DNA of 64,000 nt. Origin: Pseudaeromonas sp963677375. GTDB taxonomy: Bacteria > Pseudomonadota > Gammaproteobacteria > Enterobacterales > Aeromonadaceae. A model generated the notes under the pieces. It ran no database searches. It was not told the origin of the DNA and saw only the letters and a list, made by a program, of their open reading frames with translations. The stretch is from the NCBI GenBank assembly GCA_963677375.2, contig CAXXIF010000003.1, positions 1-64,000 of the forward strand. The letters are read 5' to 3'. The first letter of the stretch is position 1. Every line of letters starts with the position of its first letter. Positions 30,429 through 39,542 of this stretch are shown piece after piece. A program made the translations under genes and the position numbers.

Positions 30429-32900
30429 TTAGACCGCAGTGCAGGGCTTCAGATACCAAATGTTATCGCAGTAGTCCTGGATGGAGCGGTCGGAGTTGAA
30501 CTTGCCCATAGTGGCGGAGTTCACAATCACAGCCTTAGCCCATACCTTCTTGTCGCGATACATGGCATCTACCTTCTTCTGGGCTTCAGAGTAGGACTCG
30601 AAGTCGGCCAGAGCCAGGTAGGTGTCTCCGCCATCCAGCAAGGCACGCTTGATGGAGGAGAGTTCGCCCGGACGACCCGGAGTGAAGAAGTCGGTGTCGA
30701 ACCAGTCGAGCACAGCCTTCAACTCAGGGTTGGCATAGTAGTAATCCCAAGGATTGTAACCACCAGCCTTCAGCGCCTTCACTTCGTCCACTTCCAGACC
30801 GAAGATAGCATTGTATTCAGCGCCCGCTTCTTCAGCGATTTCGATGTTCGCGCCGTCCAGAGTACCCAGAGTGATGGCACCGTTCATCGCCAGCTTCATG
30901 TTACCAGTACCAGAGGCTTCGTAACCGGCAGTGGAGATCTGCTGGGATACGTCAGCCGCCGGGATCAGCTTCTCAGCCAGGCTCACGCGGTAGTTCGGCA
31001 TGAACACAACCTTCAGCTTGCCCTGGATGCGCTCATCGTTGTTCACACGCTCGGCAACCTTGTTGATAGCGTAAATGATGTCCTTGGCCAACTTGTAACC
31101 AGGAGCCGCCTTGGAGCCGAAGATGAACACACGCGGGTGCATGTCGTAGTCCGGGTTAGCCAGCAGACGACGATACAGAGCCATGATGTGGATCAGGTTC
31201 AGTTGCTGACGCTTGTACTCGTGCAGACGCTTGATCTGGATGTCGAAGATAGCCTCGGCGCTGACATCGATGCCGGTTTCAGCCTTGATGACTTTCACCA
31301 ACTTCTGCTTGTTAGCCAGCTTGATGTCCATGAACTTCTTCTGGAACGCGGCATCATCAGCATGGGCCAAAGCGCCACGCATCTTGTCCAGTTGCAGCGG
31401 CCATTCGTTACCCACGGTCTCGGTGTACAACTTGGCCAGTTCCGGGTTACAGGAGAGCAACCAGCGACGCGGAGTCACACCGTTGGTCACGTTGCACATC
31501 TTCTCCGGCCACAGTTCGGAGAACTCGGGGAACAAGTCTTCCTTCACCAGCTTGGAGTGGATCTCGGCAACGCCGTTGACCTTGTGAGAACCGATCACAC
31601 ACAGGTTGCCCATGCGAACCTTGCGTGCACTGCCCTCTTCGATGATGGACAGCTTGGCCTTGATGGCGTCATCGCCTGGCCACTTGGCTTCAACCTTGTC
31701 TTCCAGGAAGCGACGGTTGATTTCGTAAATAATTTCCAGGTGACGTGGCAATACACGTTCGAACAGGTACACAGCCCACTTTTCCAGCGCTTCTGGCAGC
31801 AGGGTGTGGTTGGTGTAGGAGAAGACTTGGTAACAGATGTTCCAGGCGGCATCCCACTCCAGCTCTTCTTCGTCGACCAGAATACGCATCAGTTCAGGGA
31901 TGGCGATGGTCGGATGGGTATCGTTCAACTGAACGGCGATTTGCGCGGCAAACTTGCTGAAGTCATTGCCATGCACACGCTTGTAGCGACGCATGATGTC
32001 CTTCAGAGAGCAGGCACAGAAGAAGTACTGTTGCACCAGACGCAGGATCTTACCGGCTTCGGTTTCGTCGTTCGGGTACAGAACTTTGGAGATGGTTTCG
32101 GCTTGAGCCTTTTCAGCTTGGGAGTCGATGTAACCACCAGCGTTGAACACATCCCAGTCAAAGAATTCAGAAGCGCGGGATTCCCACAGACGCAGGATGT
32201 TCACGGTCTTGCCCTGATAGCCAACAACCGGGATATCCCAAGGCAGGCCCTTGATCTTCTGACCCGCGTGCCACACCTTCTTCATCTTGCCATTTTCGCC
32301 AATGACGGTTTCAACATAACCGTACAGCGGGATCTCTTGAGCAGATTCAGGACGGCAGATTTCCCATGGGTTGCCGTATTCACGCCAGGAATCCGGACGC
32401 TCGATCTGACGACCATCGCGGATCTCTTGACGGAACAGACCGTGTTCGTAGTGGATACCGTAACCGACGGCTGGCATGTTCAAAGTGGCCAGAGAGTCGA
32501 TGAAGCAGGCTGCCAGACGACCGAGACCGCCGTTACCCAGAGCCATATCTGGTTCTTCTTCACACAGATCGGCGATGTCGATGCCCAGATCCTTGAGTGC
32601 TTCACCGCATACTTCGTACAGCGAGAGGTTATGCAGATTGTTGGCAGTCAGACGTCCCATCAGGAATTCGGCAGACAGATAATGGACTGCGCGAGTATCT
32701 TCCTGGAAGTGAGTTTGTTGAGTCTGAGTCAGACGCTCAAACACCAGTTCGTTTACTGCAGCGCAGGTAGCCTTCCACCAGGCCTGTCTGCTCGCCTTTT
32801 GCTCGCTGGTACCCAGCGTGGAGCGCAGGTGGTGAACGATATCCTGCTTCAACTGCTCTTTATTCAGGGCGCTGAGCTGTTCAACTTTTTTCTTCGCCAT
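30429..32900 (-). CDS. glgP: Glycogen/maltodextrin phosphorylase
   Basis: 823 residues (E. coli GlgP 815, MalP 797). It has the phosphorylase core: GNGGLGRLAACFIDSLATL, VGYGIHYEHGLFRQEI, and the pyridoxal phosphate-lysine region YEASGTGNMKLAMNGAITLGT. The enzyme releases glucose-1-phosphate from alpha-1,4-glucans. The sequence does not fix the preference for glycogen or maltodextrin; the downstream pgm would convert the product to glucose-6-phosphate. The start MAKKKVEQLSALNKEQLKQ at 32900 is preceded by GAAGGAAAT. Strongly biased codons suggest high expression. It stands alone with its own terminator. Confidence 0.93.
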   Translation of the reverse strand: MAKKKVEQLSALNKEQLKQDIVHHLRSTLGTSEQKASRQAWWKATCAAVNELVFERLTQTQQTHFQEDTRAVHYLSAEFLMGRLTANNLHNLSLYEVCGEALKDLGIDIADLCEEEPDMALGNGGLGRLAACFIDSLATLNMPAVGYGIHYEHGLFRQEIRDGRQIERPDSWREYGNPWEICRPESAQEIPLYGYVETVIGENGKMKKVWHAGQKIKGLPWDIPVVGYQGKTVNILRLWESRASEFFDWDVFNAGGYIDSQAEKAQAETISKVLYPNDETEAGKILRLVQQYFFCACSLKDIMRRYKRVHGNDFSKFAAQIAVQLNDTHPTIAIPELMRILVDEEELEWDAAWNICYQVFSYTNHTLLPEALEKWAVYLFERVLPRHLEIIYEINRRFLEDKVEAKWPGDDAIKAKLSIIEEGSARKVRMGNLCVIGSHKVNGVAEIHSKLVKEDLFPEFSELWPEKMCNVTNGVTPRRWLLSCNPELAKLYTETVGNEWPLQLDKMRGALAHADDAAFQKKFMDIKLANKQKLVKVIKAETGIDVSAEAIFDIQIKRLHEYKRQQLNLIHIMALYRRLLANPDYDMHPRVFIFGSKAAPGYKLAKDIIYAINKVAERVNNDERIQGKLKVVFMPNYRVSLAEKLIPAADVSQQISTAGYEASGTGNMKLAMNGAITLGTLDGANIEIAEEAGAEYNAIFGLEVDEVKALKAGGYNPWDYYYANPELKAVLDWFDTDFFTPGRPGELSSIKRALLDGGDTYLALADFESYSEAQKKVDAMYRDKKVWAKAVIVNSATMGKFNSDRSIQDYCDNIWYLKPCTAV

Positions 32901-33515
32901 AACCGATTTCCTTCGTTACTCGAGAGTAGTGAGCCAAATTTCAGGCTGCCGGGCGTGAATTATAAGGGCTGTAGATCCGGCAGCAGAATACTAACCAAAG
33001 GTCTGACCCCAAAATATAAGCCAGGTCACATTTTTTTCTGGTAAACGGATACATTACGCATGAAACTATTTTCAGAAAACAAATAATTTAAAAAACATAA
33101 ATATCGTTTAAATTCATTAAGTTAAGTGAATAACACAACCTAAAACGGTTATTTTCCACGACTAAGCTTGAAATGTTCTGAAAATAACTGAAAATACACG
33201 GCAATTGCTCTTTATGAGAAAGCGATTTCAACAGTGGCTAACGCCCAGTTTCGTTTTATTCTCTGCCAGAAAAATGCCTCTACATAGTTTTCTTAACTAT
33301 AACATTCAGTTTACCTAGATTTATTTACTATTTGTTAACAATCCTATTCTAAGGACCTAATCCTCGTTCGAGGCGCCATTTGCTACCTTACAAGGACCTG
33401 ATATGTCTCCCCCTCGACAAGCATGTCATGATCAGGAACTGAGATGCTCACGCTCCCAATCCAAGTAGTGATACAAGCTTTCCCGGCGCTGACAAGTCAT
33501 GACGAGTCATAGAAA
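32901..33515. other. Long AT-rich intergenic region upstream of glgP
   Basis: About 615 bp, noticeably AT-rich from about 33050 to 33360. It carries the glgP promoter; on the minus strand a TATAAT-like -10 is visible at about 32960-32970 and a TATATT further up. No ORF with a ribosome site, no tRNA and no clear hairpin were found. Unusually long for this gene-dense window. Confidence 0.5.
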
Positions 33516-33517
33516 CA

Positions 33518-33550
33518 AAAACGCCAGCGGAACTAGGCCGCTGGCGTGAG
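33518..33550 (-). terminator. Terminator of pgm
   Basis: A 10-bp stem ACGCCAGCGG/CCGCTGGCGT (33521-33530, 33538-33547); on the minus strand it is followed by TTTTTGTTT. Confidence 0.88.
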
Positions 33551-33577
33551 GATCAAAAGGGGTTGCTGGCGAGAAAC

Positions 33578-35227
33578 TTAGACGCCGGCTTTAGCCAGGG
33601 CGGCAGAGACGATCTCCTGTGCCTCTTTCTGGATACGATCCAGATGCTCTACACCCTTGAAGCTTTCCATATAGATCTTGTAGATGGACTCGGTGCCACT
33701 GGGGCGAGCCGCAAACCAACCGTTCTCGGTCACCACCTTCAAACCACCGATGGCGGCGCCATTGCCGGGGGCCGTAGTCAGTTTGGCTAGAATGGGTTCA
33801 CCCGCCAGTTCAGCGGCTTCGACCATGGCCGGGTCCAGCTTGGAGAGCACATTCTTTTGCTCCGTATTAGCCGGAGCATCGATGCGGCGATACAGAGGGG
33901 CACCGAAGCGTGTCGTCAGCTCATCGTAGTGGGTCTGCGGGTCCTTGCCGGTCACCGCCAGGATTTCTGCTGCCAGCAAGCACAGCAGGATACCATCCTT
34001 GTCGGTGGTCCAGACGGTGCCGTCTTTACGCAGGAAGGAGGCACCAGCGCTCTCTTCACCACCAAAGCCAAAGCTGCCATCAAACAGACCATCCACGAAC
34101 CATTTAAATCCGACTGGCACTTCCTTGAGTTCACGGCCAATTGAAGCGGCAACCCGATCGATGATCGATGAAGAGACCAGGGTCTTGCCGACGGCGGCTT
34201 GTTCAGGCCAACCGGGTCTGTGGGTAAACAGGTACTGGATCGCGACCGCCAGATAATGGTTCGGGTTCATGAGCCCGGCCTTACAGACGATGCCGTGGCG
34301 ATCGTTATCCGGATCGTTGGCAACAGCCACATCAAACTTGTCCTTCAGCCCGATCAGGCTGGCCATAGCCCAGGGACTGGAGCAATCCATGCGGATCTTG
34401 CCGTCTTTATCCAGCGTCATGAAGGAGAAGGTCGGATCAACGGCATAGTTAACCACTTCGATATTCAAGCCATAAGTCTTGGCAATCACATCCCAGTACG
34501 CCACACCAGCGCCGCCCAGCGGATCAACCCCGATCTTGACTCCAGCCTTCTTGATGGCCTCCATATCGATGACCTGAGCCAAGTCCTGAATATAGGGGGT
34601 CATCATGTCCACTTCCTGGACGTTGGCCAGTTTGCGGGCCTCGACGAAAGAGACACGCTTCACCCCCGCCAGACCTTGCTCCAGCAATTCGTTCGCCCGG
34701 TTCTCAACCCACTTGGTGATTTCGCCTTCAGCAGGACCGCCGTGCGGAGGATTGTACTTGAAGCCACCATCTTCCGGCGGATTGTGGGACGGAGTGATGA
34801 CGATACCATCGGCCTGATCGGCATGCCCGGCGCCGTTGTAGCGCAAAATGGCATGGGAAATAACCGGCGTCGGCGTATATCCCAGCTCTTTTTCGATAAA
34901 GACTTGAACCCCGTTGGCCGCCAGAACTTCCACGGCTGAAGCCAGCGCTGCTTCCGACAGAGCATGGGTATCCATACCGACGTAGAGAGGCCCGGAGATC
35001 CCTTGCGCAGCACGATATTCAGCAATGGCCTGGCTTATGGCCAGAATGTGCGATTCGGTAAAGGCGCTCAGCAAGGCGCTACCACGATGCCCGGAGGTAC
35101 CGAACGCCACACGCTGTTCGGCCTTGCTCATGTCAGGCTTGTTGAGGTAATACGCAGACATCAGACGCGGGATATTGGTCAGGTCTTCCAGACGGGCCGG
35201 TTTCCCGGCATGGGAATGTTGAGCCAT
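33578..35227 (-). CDS. pgm: Phosphoglucomutase (alpha-D-glucose phosphate-specific)
   Basis: 549 residues from 35227 (MAQHSHAGKPARLEDLTNIP), with AGGAAG upstream. Domains of the alpha-phosphohexomutase fold in order: substrate loop FGTSGHRGS (42-50), catalytic serine S147 in VITPSHNPPEDGG, metal loop DPDNDRHG, sugar loop GGEESAGASF and phosphate loop RPSGTESIYKIY. It interconverts glucose-1-phosphate and glucose-6-phosphate, linking glycogen breakdown to glycolysis. It follows seqA by 28 bp in one transcript, the conserved seqA-pgm pair. Confidence 0.96.
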   Translation of the reverse strand: MAQHSHAGKPARLEDLTNIPRLMSAYYLNKPDMSKAEQRVAFGTSGHRGSALLSAFTESHILAISQAIAEYRAAQGISGPLYVGMDTHALSEAALASAVEVLAANGVQVFIEKELGYTPTPVISHAILRYNGAGHADQADGIVITPSHNPPEDGGFKYNPPHGGPAEGEITKWVENRANELLEQGLAGVKRVSFVEARKLANVQEVDMMTPYIQDLAQVIDMEAIKKAGVKIGVDPLGGAGVAYWDVIAKTYGLNIEVVNYAVDPTFSFMTLDKDGKIRMDCSSPWAMASLIGLKDKFDVAVANDPDNDRHGIVCKAGLMNPNHYLAVAIQYLFTHRPGWPEQAAVGKTLVSSSIIDRVAASIGRELKEVPVGFKWFVDGLFDGSFGFGGEESAGASFLRKDGTVWTTDKDGILLCLLAAEILAVTGKDPQTHYDELTTRFGAPLYRRIDAPANTEQKNVLSKLDPAMVEAAELAGEPILAKLTTAPGNGAAIGGLKVVTENGWFAARPSGTESIYKIYMESFKGVEHLDRIQKEAQEIVSAALAKAGV

Positions 35228-35255
35228 AAGATTACTTCCTGATTGTAGTTGTGAA

Positions 35256-35798
35256 TTAAATCTTCTCGCATACCTGCTCGACAAACTCGGCAGAGTAGCC
35301 CATTGCCGCCATCAGTAACCCGACAATATTGCGCTTGCGTCCAGTATTGGTATTGGAAATGACCCAATAAGGAGTGCCGGAAACAGGCTTGGGTTTGGTG
35401 GTGGTTCCCGTAGCCAACAGCTCTTCTTCAGTACGGGCAAAATAGATACGTTTGCGGCCTTTAATCTCGGTCGCATTGGTAAAGGCATCCGGATTGGCCT
35501 GATAGAGGGAAGACAGGATCAGCATGAAACGGTCGATGGCACTCTCCCGGGTTGCCAGTTCACTCGTGGCCAGCAACGCTTGCAGCTCAGCGTCGGCTGA
35601 CGATGACTCCAGCGGAGCAGTCGGCGGTAGAGCCGTAATCTCCTCGATGCCACTGGCAACAGGCAGACTCGGAAGCGCACCATGGAGTGGCGTCATGCCA
35701 AGCAGGCGACGCAAGATTTCAGAAGCACTCTCTCCGATATGCTGGGTTTGACGGGCAATGTAGCGATAGAGCTCTTCATCAACCTCAATGGTCTTCAT
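35256..35798 (-). CDS. seqA: SeqA, negative regulator of replication initiation
   Basis: 180 residues from 35798 (MKTIEVDEELYRYIARQTQHIGESASEILRRLL), the N-terminal ribbon-helix-helix oligomerisation domain. After a variable linker (about 45-75) the C-terminal DNA-binding domain follows, with FTNATEIKGRKRIYFARTEEELLATG, the T-x-P-K-P turn, PYWVISNTNTGRKRNIV and EFVEQVCEKI. It binds hemimethylated GATC and sequesters oriC, implying a Dam-methylating host. This limits the taxonomy to the enterobacteria-vibrio-aeromonad clade. Confidence 0.95.
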   Translation of the reverse strand: MKTIEVDEELYRYIARQTQHIGESASEILRRLLGMTPLHGALPSLPVASGIEEITALPPTAPLESSSADAELQALLATSELATRESAIDRFMLILSSLYQANPDAFTNATEIKGRKRIYFARTEEELLATGTTTKPKPVSGTPYWVISNTNTGRKRNIVGLLMAAMGYSAEFVEQVCEKI

Positions 35799-36013
35799 AC
35801 AGTTAGGACACCTATCCTGAAAAACAAACGCGCGGATTATACATCGCCAGGCGACCGAGCCCAACAGATGGCCGGTGGTTTTGCGACGAAGAGAAGAGGC
35901 TGTCGCGCAAGTGAGGAGGACAAGCCAACACAGCGTTGCCAGCAAGTGCCGCGAATATGAGCTTTACGTTACAATGGCGATCCAAATTTGTTAGCGTCTT
36001 CAGGGGAACTCTT

Positions 36014-36775
36014 TTGCTGCATTATCGCCAACAAGGCACACCCGCACTCCCTCCCGTTATTCTGCTCCACGGCCTGTTTGGCGACCTGGACAATCTGGGT
36101 AATCTGGCCCGTGAATTAGCCACCAGCCATCAGGTGATTCAGGTCGACTTGCCTAACCACGGGGGTTCACCCCACTCAGCCGAAATGAGCTGGCCACAGA
36201 TGTGTGCAGAATTACTGACGCTCCTCGATCAGCACGGCTGGCAGCAAGTTTGCCTGATTGGACACTCGTTGGGTGGCAAACTCGCCATGCAGTTTGCCCT
36301 GCGTTACCCCCACAGAGTCACCCAACTGGTCGTCGTCGACATAGCCCCGGTCACCTACCCGCCGCGACACAATCAGGTCATTGCCGCACTGCAAGCCGTG
36401 GCAAGAGGTGTCGATATCAGCCGCAAAGAAGCGGAGGCCCTCATGGTGCCCTGGCTGGCTGACGCCGGAGTGCGCCAGTTTCTACTCAAGAGTTATCAAC
36501 CGATGCAGGGCTGGCGTTTCAATCTACCGGCACTGGTGGATAACTATCCAACGCTCATGGCGTGGGATCTGGTGAGCGGTCACTTCAATGGCCCCACCCT
36601 GTTTATCAAAGGTGGGCTCTCGGATTACCTGTTAGCGGAGCATCAAGCAGGAATCCTCCAGCTTTTCCCCGCGGCGAAAGCGCGGATCATCCCGGATGCC
36701 GGTCACTGGCTGCATGCCGAAAAACCGCTGTTGTTCAATAAACTGGTTGTGGATTTCCTGTCGATAAGCCGTTAA
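36014..36775 (+). CDS. ybfF: Alpha/beta hydrolase, YbfF esterase family
   Basis: I place the start at the TTG at 36014 (MLHYRQQGTP), 6 bp after AGGGGA, giving 253 residues like E. coli YbfF (254). An ATG at 35957 would add 19 residues without a good ribosome site. Features: HGLFGDLDNLGNLAREL with the oxyanion region, nucleophile elbow GHSLGGK, acid in the GGLSDY region, and catalytic histidine in AGHWLHAEKP. It is an acyl-ester (acyl-CoA) hydrolase in the family. Divergent from seqA, as in E. coli. Confidence 0.88.
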   Translation: MLHYRQQGTPALPPVILLHGLFGDLDNLGNLARELATSHQVIQVDLPNHGGSPHSAEMSWPQMCAELLTLLDQHGWQQVCLIGHSLGGKLAMQFALRYPHRVTQLVVVDIAPVTYPPRHNQVIAALQAVARGVDISRKEAEALMVPWLADAGVRQFLLKSYQPMQGWRFNLPALVDNYPTLMAWDLVSGHFNGPTLFIKGGLSDYLLAEHQAGILQLFPAAKARIIPDAGHWLHAEKPLLFNKLVVDFLSISR

Positions 36776-37044
36776 CAGCGGCTTGGAGCTTATGCTATAG
36801 TTCGCGCCCTGATGCTCAACCCCGTCGTTCGCGACCTGTCGTGTCGACTGTCTGCTGACTGGAATCGAGCCCTGGAGACAGGAGCCGGAGCAGGGTTGAA
36901 CAGCCTGGTCATTCAGGATGAAGTCGAGTAAAACCAGCGCCGCAGCAGGGCTGATAAGAGTTCTATCGACGTTATCGTTTGGTTGGTTCTGTGAATGGTC
37001 ATCCTCACAGGGCCGGATTGGGTCAAGTTCGTAGTAGATGTAGC
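36776..37044 (+). promoter_or_regulatory. Promoter and long structured leader before ybfE-fldA
   Basis: An extended -10 TGCTATAGT lies at about 36793-36801. It would start a leader of some 235 nt before ybfE, containing several complementary segments (TCAACCC near 36814-36820 with GGGTTGA near 36892-36898; CCTG-GAGA-CAGG; CTGTGA/TCACAG at about 36989-37010). No canonical LexA box (CTGT-N8-ACAG) is visible, although E. coli ybfE is LexA-regulated. Function of the leader is unknown. Confidence 0.4.
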
Positions 37045-37329
37045 ATGGCAAAACACCAAGAAGACCGAACCACCCTGGATTTATTCGCCGAAGAAAAACG
37101 CCCGGGTCGTCCCAAAACCAATCCACTCCCCCGCGCCCAGCAGTTGAAGGTCAATAAGCGCAATCAACTGAGGCGAGACAAGGCCAATGGCTTGCGGCGG
37201 GTGGAATTGAAAGTGGAGGCCGACCTGCTCGACCGGCTCAATGAGCTGGCTAAACAGCAAAATATGAGTCGCGCGGATCTGATCCAGTTAGTACTGAAAC
37301 AACATATCGACACAGAGACTGTGCGCTAG
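37045..37329 (+). CDS. ybfE: YbfE family ribbon-helix-helix protein
   Basis: 94 residues from the ATG at 37045 (MAKHQEDRTTLDLFAEEKRPGRPKTNPLPR). A basic AT-hook-like GRPKTNPL segment is followed by KVNKRNQLRRDKANGLRRVELKVEADLLDRLNELA, then KQQNMSRADLIQLVLKQHI, an MetJ/Arc-type RHH DNA-binding pattern. E. coli YbfE is a LexA-regulated protein upstream of fldA, and the position is the same here. Probably a small DNA-binding regulator; target unknown. The ribosome site is weak. Confidence 0.85.
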   Translation: MAKHQEDRTTLDLFAEEKRPGRPKTNPLPRAQQLKVNKRNQLRRDKANGLRRVELKVEADLLDRLNELAKQQNMSRADLIQLVLKQHIDTETVR

Positions 37330-37384
37330 TCTCTGGATTCATTCATAATTAACCATCTTTTAACACCAAGGGTATACAACCACT

Positions 37385-37909
37385 ATGGCAAGTGTAGGTC
37401 TGTTTTTCGGTAGCGATACCGGTAATACGGAAGCCGTGGCAGGCATGATCCAGAAGGAATTGGGCTCTCAGCTGGTCGATGTCTTCGATATCGCCAAGAG
37501 CACCAAGGCTGACATCGAGAATTTTGATCTGCTAATCCTCGGTATCCCGACCTGGTACTATGGGGAATCGCAGGCAGATTGGGATGACTTCTTTCCCGAA
37601 CTCGAAGAGATCGACTTCAACAACAAGTTGGTTGCCATTTTTGGCTGCGGCGATCAGGAAGATTATGCCGAGTATTTTCTCGATGCGATGGGCACGCTGC
37701 GCGACATTATCGAGCCCCGTGGCGCCATCATCATTGGCAACTGGCCAACCGAGGGCTATCAGTTTGAAGCCTCCAAGGCGCTGGTCGATGATAAACACTT
37801 TGTCGGGCTCGGTATCGATGAAGACCGCCAACCCGAGCTGACGGCCGCCCGGGTCGAAGCCTGGTGCAAGCAGCTGTTTGACGAGATGTGCCTCGCCGAA
37901 TTGCAATAA
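37385..37909 (+). CDS. fldA: Flavodoxin 1
   Basis: 174 residues, a long-chain flavodoxin. FMN phosphate loop GSDTGNTE (residues 9-16), the tryptophan/tyrosine flavin stackers in IPTWYYGESQADWDDF, and FGCGDQEDYAEYFLDAMG. It is a low-potential electron carrier that in enterics serves radical SAM enzymes and methionine synthase; in diazotrophs a flavodoxin can also feed nitrogenase, although the nif-specific NifF forms a distinct branch. The fldA-fur neighbourhood marks this as the housekeeping copy. Confidence 0.95.
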   Translation: MASVGLFFGSDTGNTEAVAGMIQKELGSQLVDVFDIAKSTKADIENFDLLILGIPTWYYGESQADWDDFFPELEEIDFNNKLVAIFGCGDQEDYAEYFLDAMGTLRDIIEPRGAIIIGNWPTEGYQFEASKALVDDKHFVGLGIDEDRQPELTAARVEAWCKQLFDEMCLAELQ

Positions 37910-37913
37910 ATCT

Positions 37914-37942
37914 CTGGCCCGCCTGTGCGGGCCTGTTTATGG
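37914..37942 (+). terminator. Probable weak terminator of fldA
   Basis: A 7-bp stem GGCCCGC/GCGGGCC (37916-37922, 37927-37933) with a CTGT loop, followed by TGTTTATGG; the T-tract is poor. Confidence 0.55.
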
Positions 37943-37970
37943 TGGGCCTCTATTCTCAAAGGAGGCTCCT

Positions 37971-38886
37971 ATGTCGACCCTGTTTATCTCCGGCCTGATC
38001 AATGTGGAAACCACGGTCGCCATTGATGGTTTCCCGCTCGCCTACTCCCCCGTCCACTACCCGTTTCATGGCATCCAGAGTTCGGTCTCCGGTGTTGGCG
38101 TCAATCTCGGCAAGGCGCTGCATCGTCTCGGCCATCAAGTTCATCTTCATAGTCTAATCGGCCCGGATCTGGCCGGAACCACGGTTCTGCAATCCCTCGA
38201 GCAGATGGGGCTCCCGACGCCAGGTGTATCTCCAGTACTGAGTGCCACACCCCAGAGCGTCATCCTGTATGATCCCAATGGTCGCCGTCAGATCCAGGTC
38301 GATCTCAAAGAGTGTCAGGAAACGTCACTCCCCACCGGCTACCAGTCGGCATTGGCACAGTGTGATCTGGCCTTGCTGTGCAATATCAATTTTTCTCGCC
38401 CGCTGCTGGCCGAGGCCAAGCGTCAAAATAAAGCTGTCGCCTGCGATGTCCATGTTCTGTGGGATATTGATGACGACTACAATCGGGATTTTATGGCCGC
38501 CGCCGACATCTTGTTCCTCAGTGATGAGGGATTGGATGGACGTTCGCCCGAAGCCTTCATCCTGGATCTCGCCCATCGCTATCGCAACCAGATGATTGTC
38601 ATGGGCCGTGGTGCCCAGGGGAGCCCTGCTCTATCAGCGTGCTAGCGGCGAGTTTTTCCATGCTCCCGCCATGGCGCCCCGGGGAGTGGTCAATAGTATA
38701 GGTGCAGGAGATGCCCTGTTCTCGGCCTTTATCCACGAGTGGCTACAGCATCAGGATGCCTGCCTGGCCCTGCGACGAGCCTGCCTGTTTGCCGGTTGGA
38801 AAGTGGGCGTTGCAGGGGCTGCCGACGGGCTGCTCGATGCGAATGAATGGCAACAATTATTAACACAATATCAACTGCCGCTCTAA
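37971..38886 (+). pseudogene. PfkB-family carbohydrate kinase with internal frameshift
   Basis: The start at 37971 (MSTLFISGLINVETTVAI) has GGAGG 5 bp upstream. The N-terminal substrate part has SSVSGVGVNLGKALHRLG, and the ATP/catalytic motif NSIGAGDALFSAF (aspartate base) is in the C-terminal part. The two parts are in different frames: one extra G in the G-run at 38618-38621 causes a premature stop at 38645. Removing it joins GRGAQGALLYQRASGE into a full protein of about 304 residues. Probably a sequencing error. Family members phosphorylate fructose, ribose, fructoselysine or similar; the substrate cannot be told. It sits between fldA and fur, which are adjacent in E. coli. Confidence 0.8.
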
Positions 38887-39019
38887 TAATGCTGACATAG
38901 TCTCGCCATGGATTGGCGGGACTGTTACCCCGGCGGTTCCATTTTTCAGGGAATACCCCCTATAATGCGACATCCTGATGCCAGCGTGCGGCTCCTGCCG
39001 CCTCAGAAGAAAGAGCGCC

Positions 39020-39460
39020 ATGACCTCAAATAATCAGCAGCTTAAAGATGCCGGTCTGAAGATCACCTCTCCCCGAATCAAGATCCTCGAGTATCTGCAG
39101 ACGCCGGAATGCCAACACATCAGTGCCGAAGAACTCTATAAAAAATTACTGGACCAAGGTGAAGAGGTGGGTCTCGCCACCGTCTATCGGGTCCTGAACC
39201 AGTTCGATGATGCCGGCATTGTAACGCGCCATCATTTTGAGGGCGGCAAATCCGTATTCGAACTCGCCCATCAGGAACATCATGACCACCTAGTCTGCTT
39301 GGACTGTGGCCGGGTTATCGAGTTTCATGATGACGTAATTGAACAACGGCAAAACGAGGTTGCTCAAAAATATGGCCTGGAGCTGACTCATCACAGCCTC
39401 TACCTGTATGGTCACTGCAATCATCCCGACTGCATCGCCAAGCGTAATCAAACCCGGTAA
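39020..39460 (+). CDS. fur: Ferric uptake regulator Fur
   Basis: 146 residues from 39020 (MTSNNQQLKDAGLKITSPRIKILEYL). Winged-helix DNA-binding domain (1-82) with LATVYRVLNQFDDAGIV, and a dimerisation domain with HHDHLVCLDCGRVIEF (structural zinc cysteines) and a C-terminal HCNHPDC. It represses iron-uptake genes when Fe2+ is bound. The upstream in-frame extension (from 38978) has no family similarity. Ends at a strong bidirectional terminator facing glnS. Confidence 0.96.
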   Translation: MTSNNQQLKDAGLKITSPRIKILEYLQTPECQHISAEELYKKLLDQGEEVGLATVYRVLNQFDDAGIVTRHHFEGGKSVFELAHQEHHDHLVCLDCGRVIEFHDDVIEQRQNEVAQKYGLELTHHSLYLYGHCNHPDCIAKRNQTR

Positions 39461-39489
39461 CCGCCTAAGTGCACCGGCGTCCAGAAGCC

Positions 39490-39522
39490 TAAAAAAAACC
39501 GCCTTTCGGCGGTTTTTTTATG
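39490..39522. terminator. Bidirectional terminator between fur and glnS
   Basis: AAAACCGCC/GGCGG stem (39495-39503, 39508-39516) with a TTTC loop, preceded by eight As and followed by seven Ts. Confidence 0.92.
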
Positions 39523-39542
39523 CTCAACGACTGAAGTCAGCT

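Noticed and set aside
31137..33044. 635-residue plus-strand ORF overlapping glgP
   Set aside because: It is antisense to the highly conserved phosphorylase gene. Strong codon bias of glgP leaves the opposite frame open; composition (His, Val, Gln, Leu-rich) is that of a shadow.
36989..37010. CTGTGA...TCACAG before ybfE as LexA or CRP site
   Set aside because: The spacer is too long for either (CTGT-N14-ACAG instead of N8; TGTGA-N10-TCACA instead of N6).
36979..37044. Longer start for ybfE at 36979
   Set aside because: The extra 22 residues lie in the leader and are not family-like; MAKHQ at 37045 fits the family.
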